The notes beneath the pieces are model-generated. The model was not told where the DNA came from. It ran no database searches and was given only the letters and a program-made list of their open reading frames with translations. A DNA stretch of 30,277 bases from TMED27 sp045106175 (GTDB taxonomy: Bacteria; Pseudomonadota; Alphaproteobacteria; Micavibrionales; Micavibrionaceae): the NCBI GenBank assembly GCA_045106175.1, contig JBGCEF010000085.1, forward strand, positions 1 to 30,277, read 5' to 3'. A program made the translations under genes and the position numbers. Position 1 is the stretch's first letter. Every line of letters starts with the position of its first letter. Below are positions 7,450-15,450 of the stretch, piece after piece.

Positions 7450-8937
7450 TTAACTTCTAATACGAAGATTACTTAACTCTTGCGCAATATCACGAAACAC
7501 ATCTTGTAATTCGTCTGACGTATTTACATGCTCATGGCGACCACCGTTAACAGCGCAATTTCTATATAAAGTTTCAGTATCTGAATCAATACCACCCTCA
7601 CTGGCTTCGAATGTAATGGTGTAAACGCTAGGACCATTTTCCATGTTATCCATATTTTCACAAATATCTTCTAAACGGTCATCCAAAACAGCGGCCGATG
7701 AAACACTATGCTCACCATTGCGACCAAAAGCACCATACGGACTGCTTCGCACATTATCACCATCAGTCATCATCACAATAACCTTACGCCATGCTGTATT
7801 ATCCCATTCCACACCTTCAGTAAAAGGCGCAGTCGGTGACAATAGACGCAATCCCCAGACCATTCCTATGTTACCAAAAGTCCAACCATTAGCCTGCATC
7901 TCACCAATACGGCCCTTTAAATCAGTCATATCTTCGGTCATAGGCAGAACAGACGCGGATGGGCATGTGTAATTAGGACCACGATAAACCGTGCGCGCAC
8001 CAACTTGGTACTGCCAACCAAGACAACTACTTCCCGATTGGTTATAACCGCCGCTACAAACGTAATTATTGTAGAAATTACATTCCGCAGCATCCGTTTG
8101 CGTATCGCGACACCAACGGAACATTGACCACGGCCCCGCATGATCCAAAACATCCGTGCCATCATCCTGTTCTAAAACACAAATATCAGTATTAACATCA
8201 TTACTAAATGTTAAATCCAACGGATTACTCAAGAATTGATCATCATAGGCAACCCCACCGTCATCAAACCCAAGACCATAAGGCCCAACGTTCACAGACG
8301 TCGCATAAGGAACAATGCCAACCTTAACAAAATCATTGCTGGCCGTAACATAATCGCCATATCGATCTAAACAATCCTCAGTACCCTCACCATCATAGGT
8401 TCCATACAAAATCTCAACAAACTCACACGCCGCTGTGCGCAGCTTTCCAATATTATTATTGGTCGCCATTGAACCGGTATTATCCAACACAAGAACAACT
8501 TCAATACCTTTCACCTCTCGCTGAACTTCCGTATCCGCCTGAACAGCAATACTATCGATATTAAATATCCTTATAAAAAGAGTGGTGTAAGATGCATTTC
8601 CAACAACGCGAACAACATTGCCATCAACATAAACTGTAGGATCAATGGTCGCACCCAGCTTTTCAGGTGGATAATTAACATCAAAGAATTTCTTCACCTT
8701 CGCCTCTATAACATCAGGATCATTTGACGATGCCGTCGCCGCCAAAGCGGCCGCATCAATCGCTTGCGACAAACGCTGCTTAACCAAATACGCTTGCGAA
8801 TAATCAATCGCAACACCCGCCGACCCAATCACAACAGGCGCCATAACCGCGAACAATATACCGATCGCCGCCTTCGTGCTTTTCAAATAATCACAAAGAC
8901 CCGTGATACATTTCATAAAAATTCGATACATCATCAT
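7450..8937 (-). CDS. TadG-like pilus-associated protein with von Willebrand A domain
   Basis: A 495-residue protein with an N-terminal TadE/TadG-type membrane segment (about residues 22-45) and then a long extracytoplasmic part. A vWA domain starts near residue 145: its metal-site motif reads D152-N-T-G-S156, and an MMTDGDN segment follows late in the domain. Eight cysteines fall between residues 171 and 325, in what looks like an insertion within the vWA fold, suggesting disulfides outside the cytoplasm. TadG proteins are minor pilus-associated proteins in Tad loci. AGGTG precedes a cluster of three ATGs; the first is used here and the second is equally possible. Last gene of the tadE-tadE-tadG operon. 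Confidence 0.88.
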   Translation of the reverse strand: MMMYRIFMKCITGLCDYLKSTKAAIGILFAVMAPVVIGSAGVAIDYSQAYLVKQRLSQAIDAAALAATASSNDPDVIEAKVKKFFDVNYPPEKLGATIDPTVYVDGNVVRVVGNASYTTLFIRIFNIDSIAVQADTEVQREVKGIEVVLVLDNTGSMATNNNIGKLRTAACEFVEILYGTYDGEGTEDCLDRYGDYVTASNDFVKVGIVPYATSVNVGPYGLGFDDGGVAYDDQFLSNPLDLTFSNDVNTDICVLEQDDGTDVLDHAGPWSMFRWCRDTQTDAAECNFYNNYVCSGGYNQSGSSCLGWQYQVGARTVYRGPNYTCPSASVLPMTEDMTDLKGRIGEMQANGWTFGNIGMVWGLRLLSPTAPFTEGVEWDNTAWRKVIVMMTDGDNVRSSPYGAFGRNGEHSVSSAAVLDDRLEDICENMDNMENGPSVYTITFEASEGGIDSDTETLYRNCAVNGGRHEHVNTSDELQDVFRDIAQELSNLRIRS

Positions 8938-8970
8938 ATTTCACCTAACCTTTGGATCAGAAATAAAGGA

Positions 8971-9519
8971 CTATATACGCTCGACAACAGCGCTTTTTCG
9001 CCCACGAGAAAAGGCAACTTCACTCATCGGAACAATCCCGACAGTAAAATCACCTATAGAAAAACCAAGAAAGAGCGGATCATAAACATATTCAATATTT
9101 ACAATAATCACACCACCATTCGGCTCCGCGAGGGAAGCCACAGCATTAAGAACATTTGGATCTGGTGTCATGTTGCGTGTTTCACGCCATTCAATATAAG
9201 CATCCGCATCATCATCAAAACCAATACTTACAATATCAACACCATAATTTGCTGTATCAAATGGATGCAAAGCCAGCTCACCCGCGGTAATTGCCTCATT
9301 AATCATGGCATTATCAATTTGCGAATCTCTTGCCACCAAATCAGCCGTGACCTGAGACGCACGAATAGACTTTTGACCAGCCAATATTGCACTCCCCATA
9401 TCATAAGTTCCCACAAGAAGAACCGCCAAAAGCGGGAAAACCATCGCAGCCTCAATCGCCGCAACGCCTTCACGCTCTCTAAACCAACGACACAATAAAC
9501 ATCTGAAAAAACACACCAT
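8971..9519 (-). CDS. TadE-like pseudopilin, second copy
   Basis: A 182-residue TadE family protein. A basic, Cys-containing leader ends at G18, followed by the pilin-like motif G-VAAIE (Glu at mature position 5) and a hydrophobic helix to about residue 42, with a soluble C-terminal part. CpaA is the likely processing enzyme. The ATG at 9517-9519 was chosen because GGAG lies 9 bases upstream and the codon begins 1 base after the preceding gene's stop. An ATG 15 bases upstream (9532-9534), overlapping the preceding gene, lacks such a site. Translation is probably coupled to the upstream tadE-like gene. Confidence 0.87.
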   Translation of the reverse strand: MVCFFRCLLCRWFREREGVAAIEAAMVFPLLAVLLVGTYDMGSAILAGQKSIRASQVTADLVARDSQIDNAMINEAITAGELALHPFDTANYGVDIVSIGFDDDADAYIEWRETRNMTPDPNVLNAVASLAEPNGGVIIVNIEYVYDPLFLGFSIGDFTVGIVPMSEVAFSRGRKSAVVERI

Positions 9520-9520
9520 A

Positions 9521-10057
9521 TTAAGTCGCTCCATTAAAATCAAAAGGCTCTGATTGCAAAACGATCGTCGACATAAATAACTTCGATCCTGTTCCACCAC
9601 TCAACAAGCTGCCAACAATCGGTGTCATCATGTCATAGCGAACAGCCGTTCTAATCAAAACACGATCATTAGCACCACCAGGATCAACACCACCTGAAAC
9701 CAAGTTGCCATCCGCATCAAATTGTGGCGCAGCAAGATTGAAATTTCCGAATGTGCCGCCTAATGTCTGCACTTCTACGGTAATATCATTGCAGTTTACA
9801 AAAACCATTTCATAGTTACAAAGCGCCGTACGAAACACATCTTGCGGCGCCTGTCCAGATTGCTGTAACTCTCCGGTTCTAATAAGCCTTGCAGCAGAAT
9901 TCGTTGCACCTTCTAATAAATTTGCAGATAAAAACATCATTGAAACCTCAATAATGCCAAGAACTAAAACCATATATGGCGCAAGCAACAGACTAAACTC
10001 AACAGCTGTCACACCATCATCTTTACAAACCCATTTTTTGTACAATTTACCCAACAT
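9521..10057 (-). CDS. TadE-like pseudopilin, first copy
   Basis: A 178-residue TadE family protein: short basic leader to G15, pilin-like motif G-VTAVEF (Glu at mature position 5), a hydrophobic helix of about 22 residues, then a periplasmic domain with a Cys pair near residues 80 and 89. In Tad loci TadE and TadF are minor pseudopilins cleaved by the prepilin peptidase. It heads the tadE-tadE-tadG operon. No clear ribosome site is seen before the ATG, and a terminator lies only about 30 bases upstream, so the promoter position is unclear. Confidence 0.88.
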   Translation of the reverse strand: MLGKLYKKWVCKDDGVTAVEFSLLLAPYMVLVLGIIEVSMMFLSANLLEGATNSAARLIRTGELQQSGQAPQDVFRTALCNYEMVFVNCNDITVEVQTLGGTFGNFNLAAPQFDADGNLVSGGVDPGGANDRVLIRTAVRYDMMTPIVGSLLSGGTGSKLFMSTIVLQSEPFDFNGAT

Positions 10058-10088
10058 TTATTTCAAATTACTTTCAAATTTAAGGCAC

Positions 10089-10112
10089 AAAAAAAGCGGT
10101 GTAGCCCGCTTT
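10089..10112 (-). terminator. Rho-independent terminator before the tadE-like genes
   Basis: Stem AAAGCGG / CCGCTTT with a six-base loop; on the minus strand seven T follow at once. It would end transcripts from the 10197-12833 genes. It leaves only about 30 bp for a start of transcription before the first tadE-like ATG. Confidence 0.82.
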
Positions 10113-10196
10113 CCATGACAATAAAAAAACCCATTAACCAATTACTATATTTTCATAACTGTAGTAAATATATGCTTAATTATAGATCAAATTTGA

Positions 10197-10691
10197 TTAT
10201 TTCTTATCATGGCCCTCAACCTCAAAGCCATATTTATCAACGTTCACTTCGCCGGTTATTTCACGTCCCCAGCGCTGAACAAGCTCTTCTTGACGCTTTT
10301 TTATAGCCTTAGAACGCGCCTTACCGCGCTGCAACAAAAAGCTAGCAACAATACCCGTCATAGCCCAATCAATGAGATAACCAACAGCAGCCGCAGAATA
10401 CATAACAACAACCGCTTGTGGGTTACTAATGATCTCAACTGCCCGCTCAAAATTATGCCCCTTGGTCCATAACTCCAAAATAAACGGAACACACCCCGCA
10501 ACATTCATAACACCAACAGTAACAACTTTCGTTTTACGTTTGGTGCGATCCACGAATAACGCCGCAAAAGTCGGCAATGTACCGATCATAAGCATGAGTG
10601 TTGTAGGCAAAAATACGATTGCCATCAAAAGCCCAGCAACACTAAAAGCCTGCCCTTTAAAACTTTTCTTCTTTTGCACTTTTTTAGCCAA
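10197..10691 (-). CDS. Small integral membrane protein of unknown function, TTG start
   Basis: A 164-residue basic protein. Hydrophobic segments are seen at about residues 15-48 (probably two helices with a GTLP turn), 58-75 and 90-118, giving roughly four membrane helices with a Lys/Arg-rich N-terminus (MAKKVQKKK) and a charged C-terminal tail with KARSKAIKKRQEE. I do not recognise the family. The start is TTG with AAGG seven bases upstream; no ATG is available in the N-terminal part. It lies 24 bp downstream of the pseudokinase-like gene and before a terminator, so the two are likely co-transcribed and may work together in the membrane. Confidence 0.75.
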   Translation of the reverse strand: MAKKVQKKKSFKGQAFSVAGLLMAIVFLPTTLMLMIGTLPTFAALFVDRTKRKTKVVTVGVMNVAGCVPFILELWTKGHNFERAVEIISNPQAVVVMYSAAAVGYLIDWAMTGIVASFLLQRGKARSKAIKKRQEELVQRWGREITGEVNVDKYGFEVEGHDKK

Positions 10692-10715
10692 GATAAAACC
10701 TTAAATATTCAAACG

Positions 10716-12833
10716 TTAAAAAATAGATTTATCGTTGAAAAACATAACCGTTGTAACAATAATGATAAGGGCTGCAAGCCCACCAGAGATTAACGCAGAA
10801 ATTTCTTTGCCTGTAGAACGACCAAAAGTTGATTCATCCGATAATTGTTTCTCAAGATATTCAGCCTCTTTACGCAACTGAGCATATTCCAGCGCAGCAG
10901 CCTTAAAACCCTTTAAATCTTTTTCTAAAACTTCAGGGCTTTCTAATAAGTTTGCAATTTTAACAAGGTCGCCAGCCTTAACAAATTTCTCAATATTCTC
11001 GCGCAACTTCTCACGCACTTTTTTGTCATGAAAACGTTTGTACAAAACCGGAAATCGTTTATTTAGCGTTTTTGCAATATGCGGAAACCGATCAAGATTA
11101 GAACGTTTTTGTATAGCCGCTAACGTTTTAAGGTTACCAATTAAATTCTTATGATCTTCGCTCGCATTCAAATCAAAGAGAAAAGAATCAATAATCTTTG
11201 AATCTTTGACAGACAAAAATGCTGCACTATGACGGTCTAAAAAAAGAGGCGGGCTATGTCCCTTTTTACAAATATCTTCAAACGCATACATCATATCCTC
11301 TGGTGTAGAGACATAATAATTTTCTAACTTAGGGCTTAAACATGGTGCTTCCGGTGCCAGCAAATACAAACACCGCTCCAACCCAAAACCAAATTTATTT
11401 TGGCGCAAAAAATTCTTACATAAATCAAATTTTGAAATAAGCCCCGTCACATCCAAATTCGGGTTTTCCGTTGCTGTTACCCAATTCATTGCAATAGATT
11501 GCATAAATAACGCCGCAAACACTTTAACATCTTGCTTCAAAACCATCGCTTCATAAAGCGCAGACCCAACACCATCGGCGCATAACCTCTGCCCTCTAAA
11601 CCTAATCGGGCCCATTGTATCTAAGACAGATGCAATATTGGCCACTACCCTATCTTCATAACCTTGACCACGGCCAATCTGCACCGATGACTGGTATGCT
11701 TCATCTAAACGCTGAGACATAAGATCATCCTCCAACGATCGCTCAACCCATTGCTTTAGAGAACCATCTTCCATGACCCTGACTGTCTCGTTCGGCAAAG
11801 CATCAACCGCCATTGCCAATAACGAAGGTTGCAAGAATTTTTGACCGACAAATGAAAACGGACGTGCCGCCTTACCTCGTTTAAGAGCCTGCTTAGGACT
11901 TAATCGTCGACCATCAAGCCAGACTAAAATCTCATCAACCGTCCATCTCTGCGAAGGATCATCGTGCAATAGCCCTCTTAAAAGCTCTAAAATAGAACCC
12001 TTAAACCTATCCTTACCCGTAATCGCCGCATAACTTCCATGAACAATTTTATCCTTGATAACCTCTTCTTCATCCTTACCGGCAAGCGGGTCTATCGCCC
12101 TCATCATCACCGCAAGCGAAACACCAAAAGCATAAAGATCATCAGTTAGCGTACCAACACCGCGCGCAGAAGAGTTCGCCTGCGCCCTCTCAATGGTTTC
12201 AAACAAAGCAGGCTGAGTGCTGGATGCCTGCGCCGACAAACAATCCCCTAAAACAAACCCTTTCTTGGATGAACTCGTAAACATGTTACTAGGACGAATG
12301 GCCCCATGTACGAAATCTTTATCACGAAAATCTTGTAAAATATCAACCATAGGCTTCACAACATTGTCCATGACGAAATCTTGCTTCAACCCCATGGCCT
12401 GCTCTTTATCATCCTCCAAAAGCCGCTCATTAATAACGTGCTTGTAAACAACGATGTAACGCTCTTGTTTTGCAGGTGGCCAATAAACCTTTCCGTAAGC
12501 ATGCAAAGGCAATAAAAACGGATTAATAATTGATGAATAAACCGACGCAGCATTACGCCGAGGAACACAATGCTTTTCACAAACGATAGCAATTAAATTG
12601 TCAGCGTTACGCCCTTTGGAAACCGCTTTGAACGCCTGGTTTTGAACTGATTTAAATTTAGGCATCGGTTTATTGGTAAAAATTTCAATATCACCGGCAA
12701 ATTTTACAACAACCTGACTATCCGCACTCGCCTGCGAGGCTGTCGCGGACGTCTTCTGCGCATCATCTGATTTTGAGGAATCAGATTTCTTATCCGTCTT
12801 TGCATCTTTTTCTATTGGGGAGTCGTCAGCCAT
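10716..12833 (-). CDS. Membrane-anchored protein with degenerate Ser/Thr kinase fold (probable pseudokinase)
   Basis: A 705-residue protein from the ATG at 12831-12833; an in-frame start 33 bases upstream would add MRIVYHFFRYF and is less likely. Residues 1-40 are Ser/Asp/Lys-rich. Residues ~45-310 follow a protein-kinase plan: the catalytic-loop equivalent is HGAIRPSN (176-183), so Asp becomes A178 and Lys becomes R180; the metal motif reads LGDC (D197 kept, FG lost); DDLYAFGV (231) matches subdomain IX and DPSQRWT (R296) subdomain XI. No clear VAIK lysine is seen. The rest is a large helical region of unknown role with a coiled-coil-like stretch near 655-675 and one membrane helix at about 677-698, so the kinase-like part should be cytoplasmic. 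It is probably a scaffold or sensor rather than an active kinase. Confidence 0.8.
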   Translation of the reverse strand: MADDSPIEKDAKTDKKSDSSKSDDAQKTSATASQASADSQVVVKFAGDIEIFTNKPMPKFKSVQNQAFKAVSKGRNADNLIAIVCEKHCVPRRNAASVYSSIINPFLLPLHAYGKVYWPPAKQERYIVVYKHVINERLLEDDKEQAMGLKQDFVMDNVVKPMVDILQDFRDKDFVHGAIRPSNMFTSSSKKGFVLGDCLSAQASSTQPALFETIERAQANSSARGVGTLTDDLYAFGVSLAVMMRAIDPLAGKDEEEVIKDKIVHGSYAAITGKDRFKGSILELLRGLLHDDPSQRWTVDEILVWLDGRRLSPKQALKRGKAARPFSFVGQKFLQPSLLAMAVDALPNETVRVMEDGSLKQWVERSLEDDLMSQRLDEAYQSSVQIGRGQGYEDRVVANIASVLDTMGPIRFRGQRLCADGVGSALYEAMVLKQDVKVFAALFMQSIAMNWVTATENPNLDVTGLISKFDLCKNFLRQNKFGFGLERCLYLLAPEAPCLSPKLENYYVSTPEDMMYAFEDICKKGHSPPLFLDRHSAAFLSVKDSKIIDSFLFDLNASEDHKNLIGNLKTLAAIQKRSNLDRFPHIAKTLNKRFPVLYKRFHDKKVREKLRENIEKFVKAGDLVKIANLLESPEVLEKDLKGFKAAALEYAQLRKEAEYLEKQLSDESTFGRSTGKEISALISGGLAALIIIVTTVMFFNDKSIF

Positions 12834-12862
12834 AAAATATCTAAAAAAGTGATAAACAATAC

Positions 12863-12896
12863 GCAAAAAAAGAAAGTATTCGATGAAAAACGAATA
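12863..12896 (-). terminator. Weak candidate terminator after purA
   Basis: On the minus strand a six-pair stem (TATTCG / CGAATA) with an eight-base loop is followed by TACTTTCTTTTTTT. It is AT-rich and imperfect when extended. It lies about 50 bp past the purA stop, in the gap before the pseudokinase-like gene. Confidence 0.45.
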
Positions 12897-12948
12897 TTCT
12901 AATTGTAGTCTTCTTTAGGTAAAAAGTAAAATAACTAAAAGCTAACGC

Positions 12949-14241
12949 TTATCCTTGAAACGGGTCCTGCATCAAAATCGTGTCATCACGCTCTGGCGAC
13001 GTCGATAACAAAGTCACAGGAGCACCAATAAGCTCTTCAATATGACGGACATACTTCACCGCATTAGCTGGCAAATCGGCCCAGCTTTTGGCCCCATAAG
13101 TACTCTCACTCCACCCCGGCATTGTCTCATAGATCGGTTCAACCGCCGCCTGCTCAGCTTGTGAAGCCGGCAAATAGTCAATCTCTTTGCCGTTAAGCTT
13201 GTACCCAACACAAATTTTCAATTCTTCTAAACCATCAAGAACATCAATCTTAGTCAGCGCAATACCAGTAATCCCACCAACCGTAATCGTCTGGCGCACA
13301 ATCGCCGCATCAAACCAACCACAACGACGCTTTCGCCCTGTCGTCGTGCCAAATTCATGCCCCTTTTCACCCAAACGCTGCCCAATTTCATCGTCAAGTT
13401 CAGTAGGGAAAGGCCCCGTTCCAACACGTGTTGTATACGCTTTGGTAATACCCAACACAAAATTCACAGCATCCGGCCCCATACCAGAACCTGTTGCCGC
13501 TTGCGCTGCAGCCATGTTCGATGACGTCACAAAAGGATATGTCCCATGATCAACATCAAGCATCATACCCTGCGCCCCTTCAAAAAGAATTTTCTTACCA
13601 TCTTTTCGTGCCTGATCAAGAACCTTCCAAACAACACCTTTATACTGAAGGATATCATCACGCACTTCCATCAACTGATCAAAAATCGCATCCGCGCCAA
13701 CTTCGTCCTGACCAAACCCGCGCAGTAACGCATTATGGTGAAAAAGCATTTTCTCCAATTTTTCTCTCAAAACATCAGGATATTCCAAATCACAAACACG
13801 AATCGCACGACGCGCAATCTTATCTTCATACGCTGGACCAATACCGCGCCCTGTTGTGCCTAAATTCTGATTACCACGTGCATTTTCCATCGCCTGATCA
13901 AGCAAAGGATGAACCGGCAAAATAAGCGGCGCATTTTCCGCAATCATCAATTTATCTGGATTAACTTCAATGCCCTGTGCTTCGACATTCTTAATTTCTT
14001 GCATCAACGCCCACGGATCAATCACCGTACCGTTTCCAATGATCGATAGTTTTGATCGACGAACAATACCAGACGGCAGAAGGTGAAGCTTATATGTAAC
14101 GCCATCAATAACCAGCGTGTGCCCTGCATTGTGCCCGCCCTGAAACCGCACAACCACATCGGCGCGGCTCGACAACCAATCCACAATCTTACCTTTACCC
14201 TCATCACCCCATTGAGAGCCAATCACGGCCACATTTGCCAT
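12949..14241 (-). CDS. purA: Adenylosuccinate synthetase
   Basis: Catalyses the GTP-dependent joining of IMP and aspartate, the first committed step from IMP to AMP, in the cytoplasm. The 430-residue length matches the family. The N-terminal GSQWGDEGKGK motif (residues 8-18, catalytic D13), the GHNAGHT motif with H41, the GTTGRGIGPAYEDK segment and the TTTGRKRRCGWFD segment are all present. AAGGA lies about 7 bases before the ATG. It starts 19 bp after hisZ and the two are probably one transcript, an arrangement often seen in alphaproteobacteria. Confidence 0.98.
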   Translation of the reverse strand: MANVAVIGSQWGDEGKGKIVDWLSSRADVVVRFQGGHNAGHTLVIDGVTYKLHLLPSGIVRRSKLSIIGNGTVIDPWALMQEIKNVEAQGIEVNPDKLMIAENAPLILPVHPLLDQAMENARGNQNLGTTGRGIGPAYEDKIARRAIRVCDLEYPDVLREKLEKMLFHHNALLRGFGQDEVGADAIFDQLMEVRDDILQYKGVVWKVLDQARKDGKKILFEGAQGMMLDVDHGTYPFVTSSNMAAAQAATGSGMGPDAVNFVLGITKAYTTRVGTGPFPTELDDEIGQRLGEKGHEFGTTTGRKRRCGWFDAAIVRQTITVGGITGIALTKIDVLDGLEELKICVGYKLNGKEIDYLPASQAEQAAVEPIYETMPGWSESTYGAKSWADLPANAVKYVRHIEELIGAPVTLLSTSPERDDTILMQDPFQG

Positions 14242-14260
14242 ACATTATTCCTTTTATGTA

Positions 14261-15346
14261 TTAAACTTCGACAACCTTACCGTCTTTATAGATATGCGTG
14301 CAAGTGCCCAAAAGCGCTTCATCCCCATACGCTTTACCCCGCACCGTTACAAAGCCTTCATCATGCAACTCTTCCAGCACACCCCAATTCGTATCAAACG
14401 ATACAAAAACACGTTTTTTCCGCGATAACGCAGGCATAGCCATACGAACAGTATCCATATAAAGCGTGAATCCAGCGGCAAACCCTTGGCAGCTCTGATC
14501 ATCACAATCGATCGCATAACGACCACCACGACCCAATTCACCATGCGCATCCTTTGAAAACAACGTAAAGACAACGCCGCTATGATATTCAAATCCCTTG
14601 GTTTCTATGGGGTCAACGCTATATGAAACATGCTTAACACCTAACGCTTCAACAGCCTCCCGAACACGCTCAATAACGGACTTAAGTTTAACTACCTGTT
14701 CCGCAGCCACCGGCTCAAGGCCCAAATCCTCTATCTTGGCAATCGCGCTACTCGCTTCGCCTGCAATTTGTGCACGAAGCCCATCAAGGTCCCCTTCAGC
14801 AATATCCGTGGCCTTAATCAACGCTTCAAAAATATCGGGCAATGAAAAATCGATAGTAACATTTTGAATTTTAAGCTCTGCAAGACCTTTTAACGCTACA
14901 ACAGCCATCTCAATGACATCATCACCTTCTGGCGCCCCCACAAGCTCACAACCAACTTGCGCAAACTGGCGAAATGTTCTTTGCTGTGACGCGCGCGTAC
15001 GCACCGCATCATTCGCATAAGCAAGCCTAAGCGGCAAAGCTGCATTATCCATCCGCGATGTTGCAATCCGTGCAATTTGCGGCGTAATATCCGACCTAAG
15101 CGCCAGCATCTTTTCCGACTGTGGGTCCATCATCCGAAACGTCTGATCCGCAAGCGCAGCACCGGGACCTGGCGCAAAAAGACTATCCTCAAATTCAACC
15201 AAAGGTGGCTTCACACGTTCATACCCAAAACGCGCAAAACACTTCATTAAAATGCCAATACCACGAAACTCCGTCTCCGCATCCGGCGGCAACAAATCTT
15301 CAAACCCTTTAGGCAGTAATGACAATAATTTCTTCTGATCATTCAT
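14261..15346 (-). CDS. hisZ: ATP phosphoribosyltransferase regulatory subunit HisZ
   Basis: Regulatory subunit that activates short-form HisG in the first step of histidine synthesis. The 361-residue protein is a histidyl-tRNA synthetase paralogue: the class II motif 2 region reads MLALRSDITPQIARIA, and a late GRGGRYAID segment is present, but no anticodon-binding domain follows. The KGFEDLLPPDAE opening and length separate it from HisS. The ATG at 15344-15346 is preferred; an in-frame TTG 36 bases upstream would add residues not expected in the family. Ribosome site is weak. It is transcribed with purA and is divergent from a hydrolase gene. Confidence 0.93.
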   Translation of the reverse strand: MNDQKKLLSLLPKGFEDLLPPDAETEFRGIGILMKCFARFGYERVKPPLVEFEDSLFAPGPGAALADQTFRMMDPQSEKMLALRSDITPQIARIATSRMDNAALPLRLAYANDAVRTRASQQRTFRQFAQVGCELVGAPEGDDVIEMAVVALKGLAELKIQNVTIDFSLPDIFEALIKATDIAEGDLDGLRAQIAGEASSAIAKIEDLGLEPVAAEQVVKLKSVIERVREAVEALGVKHVSYSVDPIETKGFEYHSGVVFTLFSKDAHGELGRGGRYAIDCDDQSCQGFAAGFTLYMDTVRMAMPALSRKKRVFVSFDTNWGVLEELHDEGFVTVRGKAYGDEALLGTCTHIYKDGKVVEV

Positions 15347-15381
15347 ACTGTTAGGGATAGTGACGAGCAGCTGGAAAGTCA

Positions 15382-15420
15382 ATTATTCAAACAATAATTA
15401 TTTACATAAATTTGAATAAT
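15382..15420. promoter_or_regulatory. Perfect 10-bp inverted repeat in the hisZ / hydrolase divergent region
   Basis: ATTATTCAAA at 15382-15391 and TTTGAATAAT at 15411-15420 are exact reverse complements separated by 19 bases of AT-rich sequence. It lies between the divergent hisZ and hydrolase starts. It may bind a dimeric regulator or fold in the hydrolase leader. There is no T-run that would make it a terminator on either strand. Confidence 0.5.
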
Positions 15421-15450
15421 ATTTCTTTTTCAGATATACCATCAAATGAA

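Noticed and set aside
8764..9498. A 244-residue plus-strand frame across the tadG/tadE boundary
   Set aside because: It is antisense to two well-supported genes, is full of Asn, Arg and His without domain pattern, and has no ribosome site.
13494..13925. A 143-residue plus-strand frame inside purA
   Set aside because: It is wholly antisense to conserved purA sequence; composition is His/Gln/Pro-rich and patternless.
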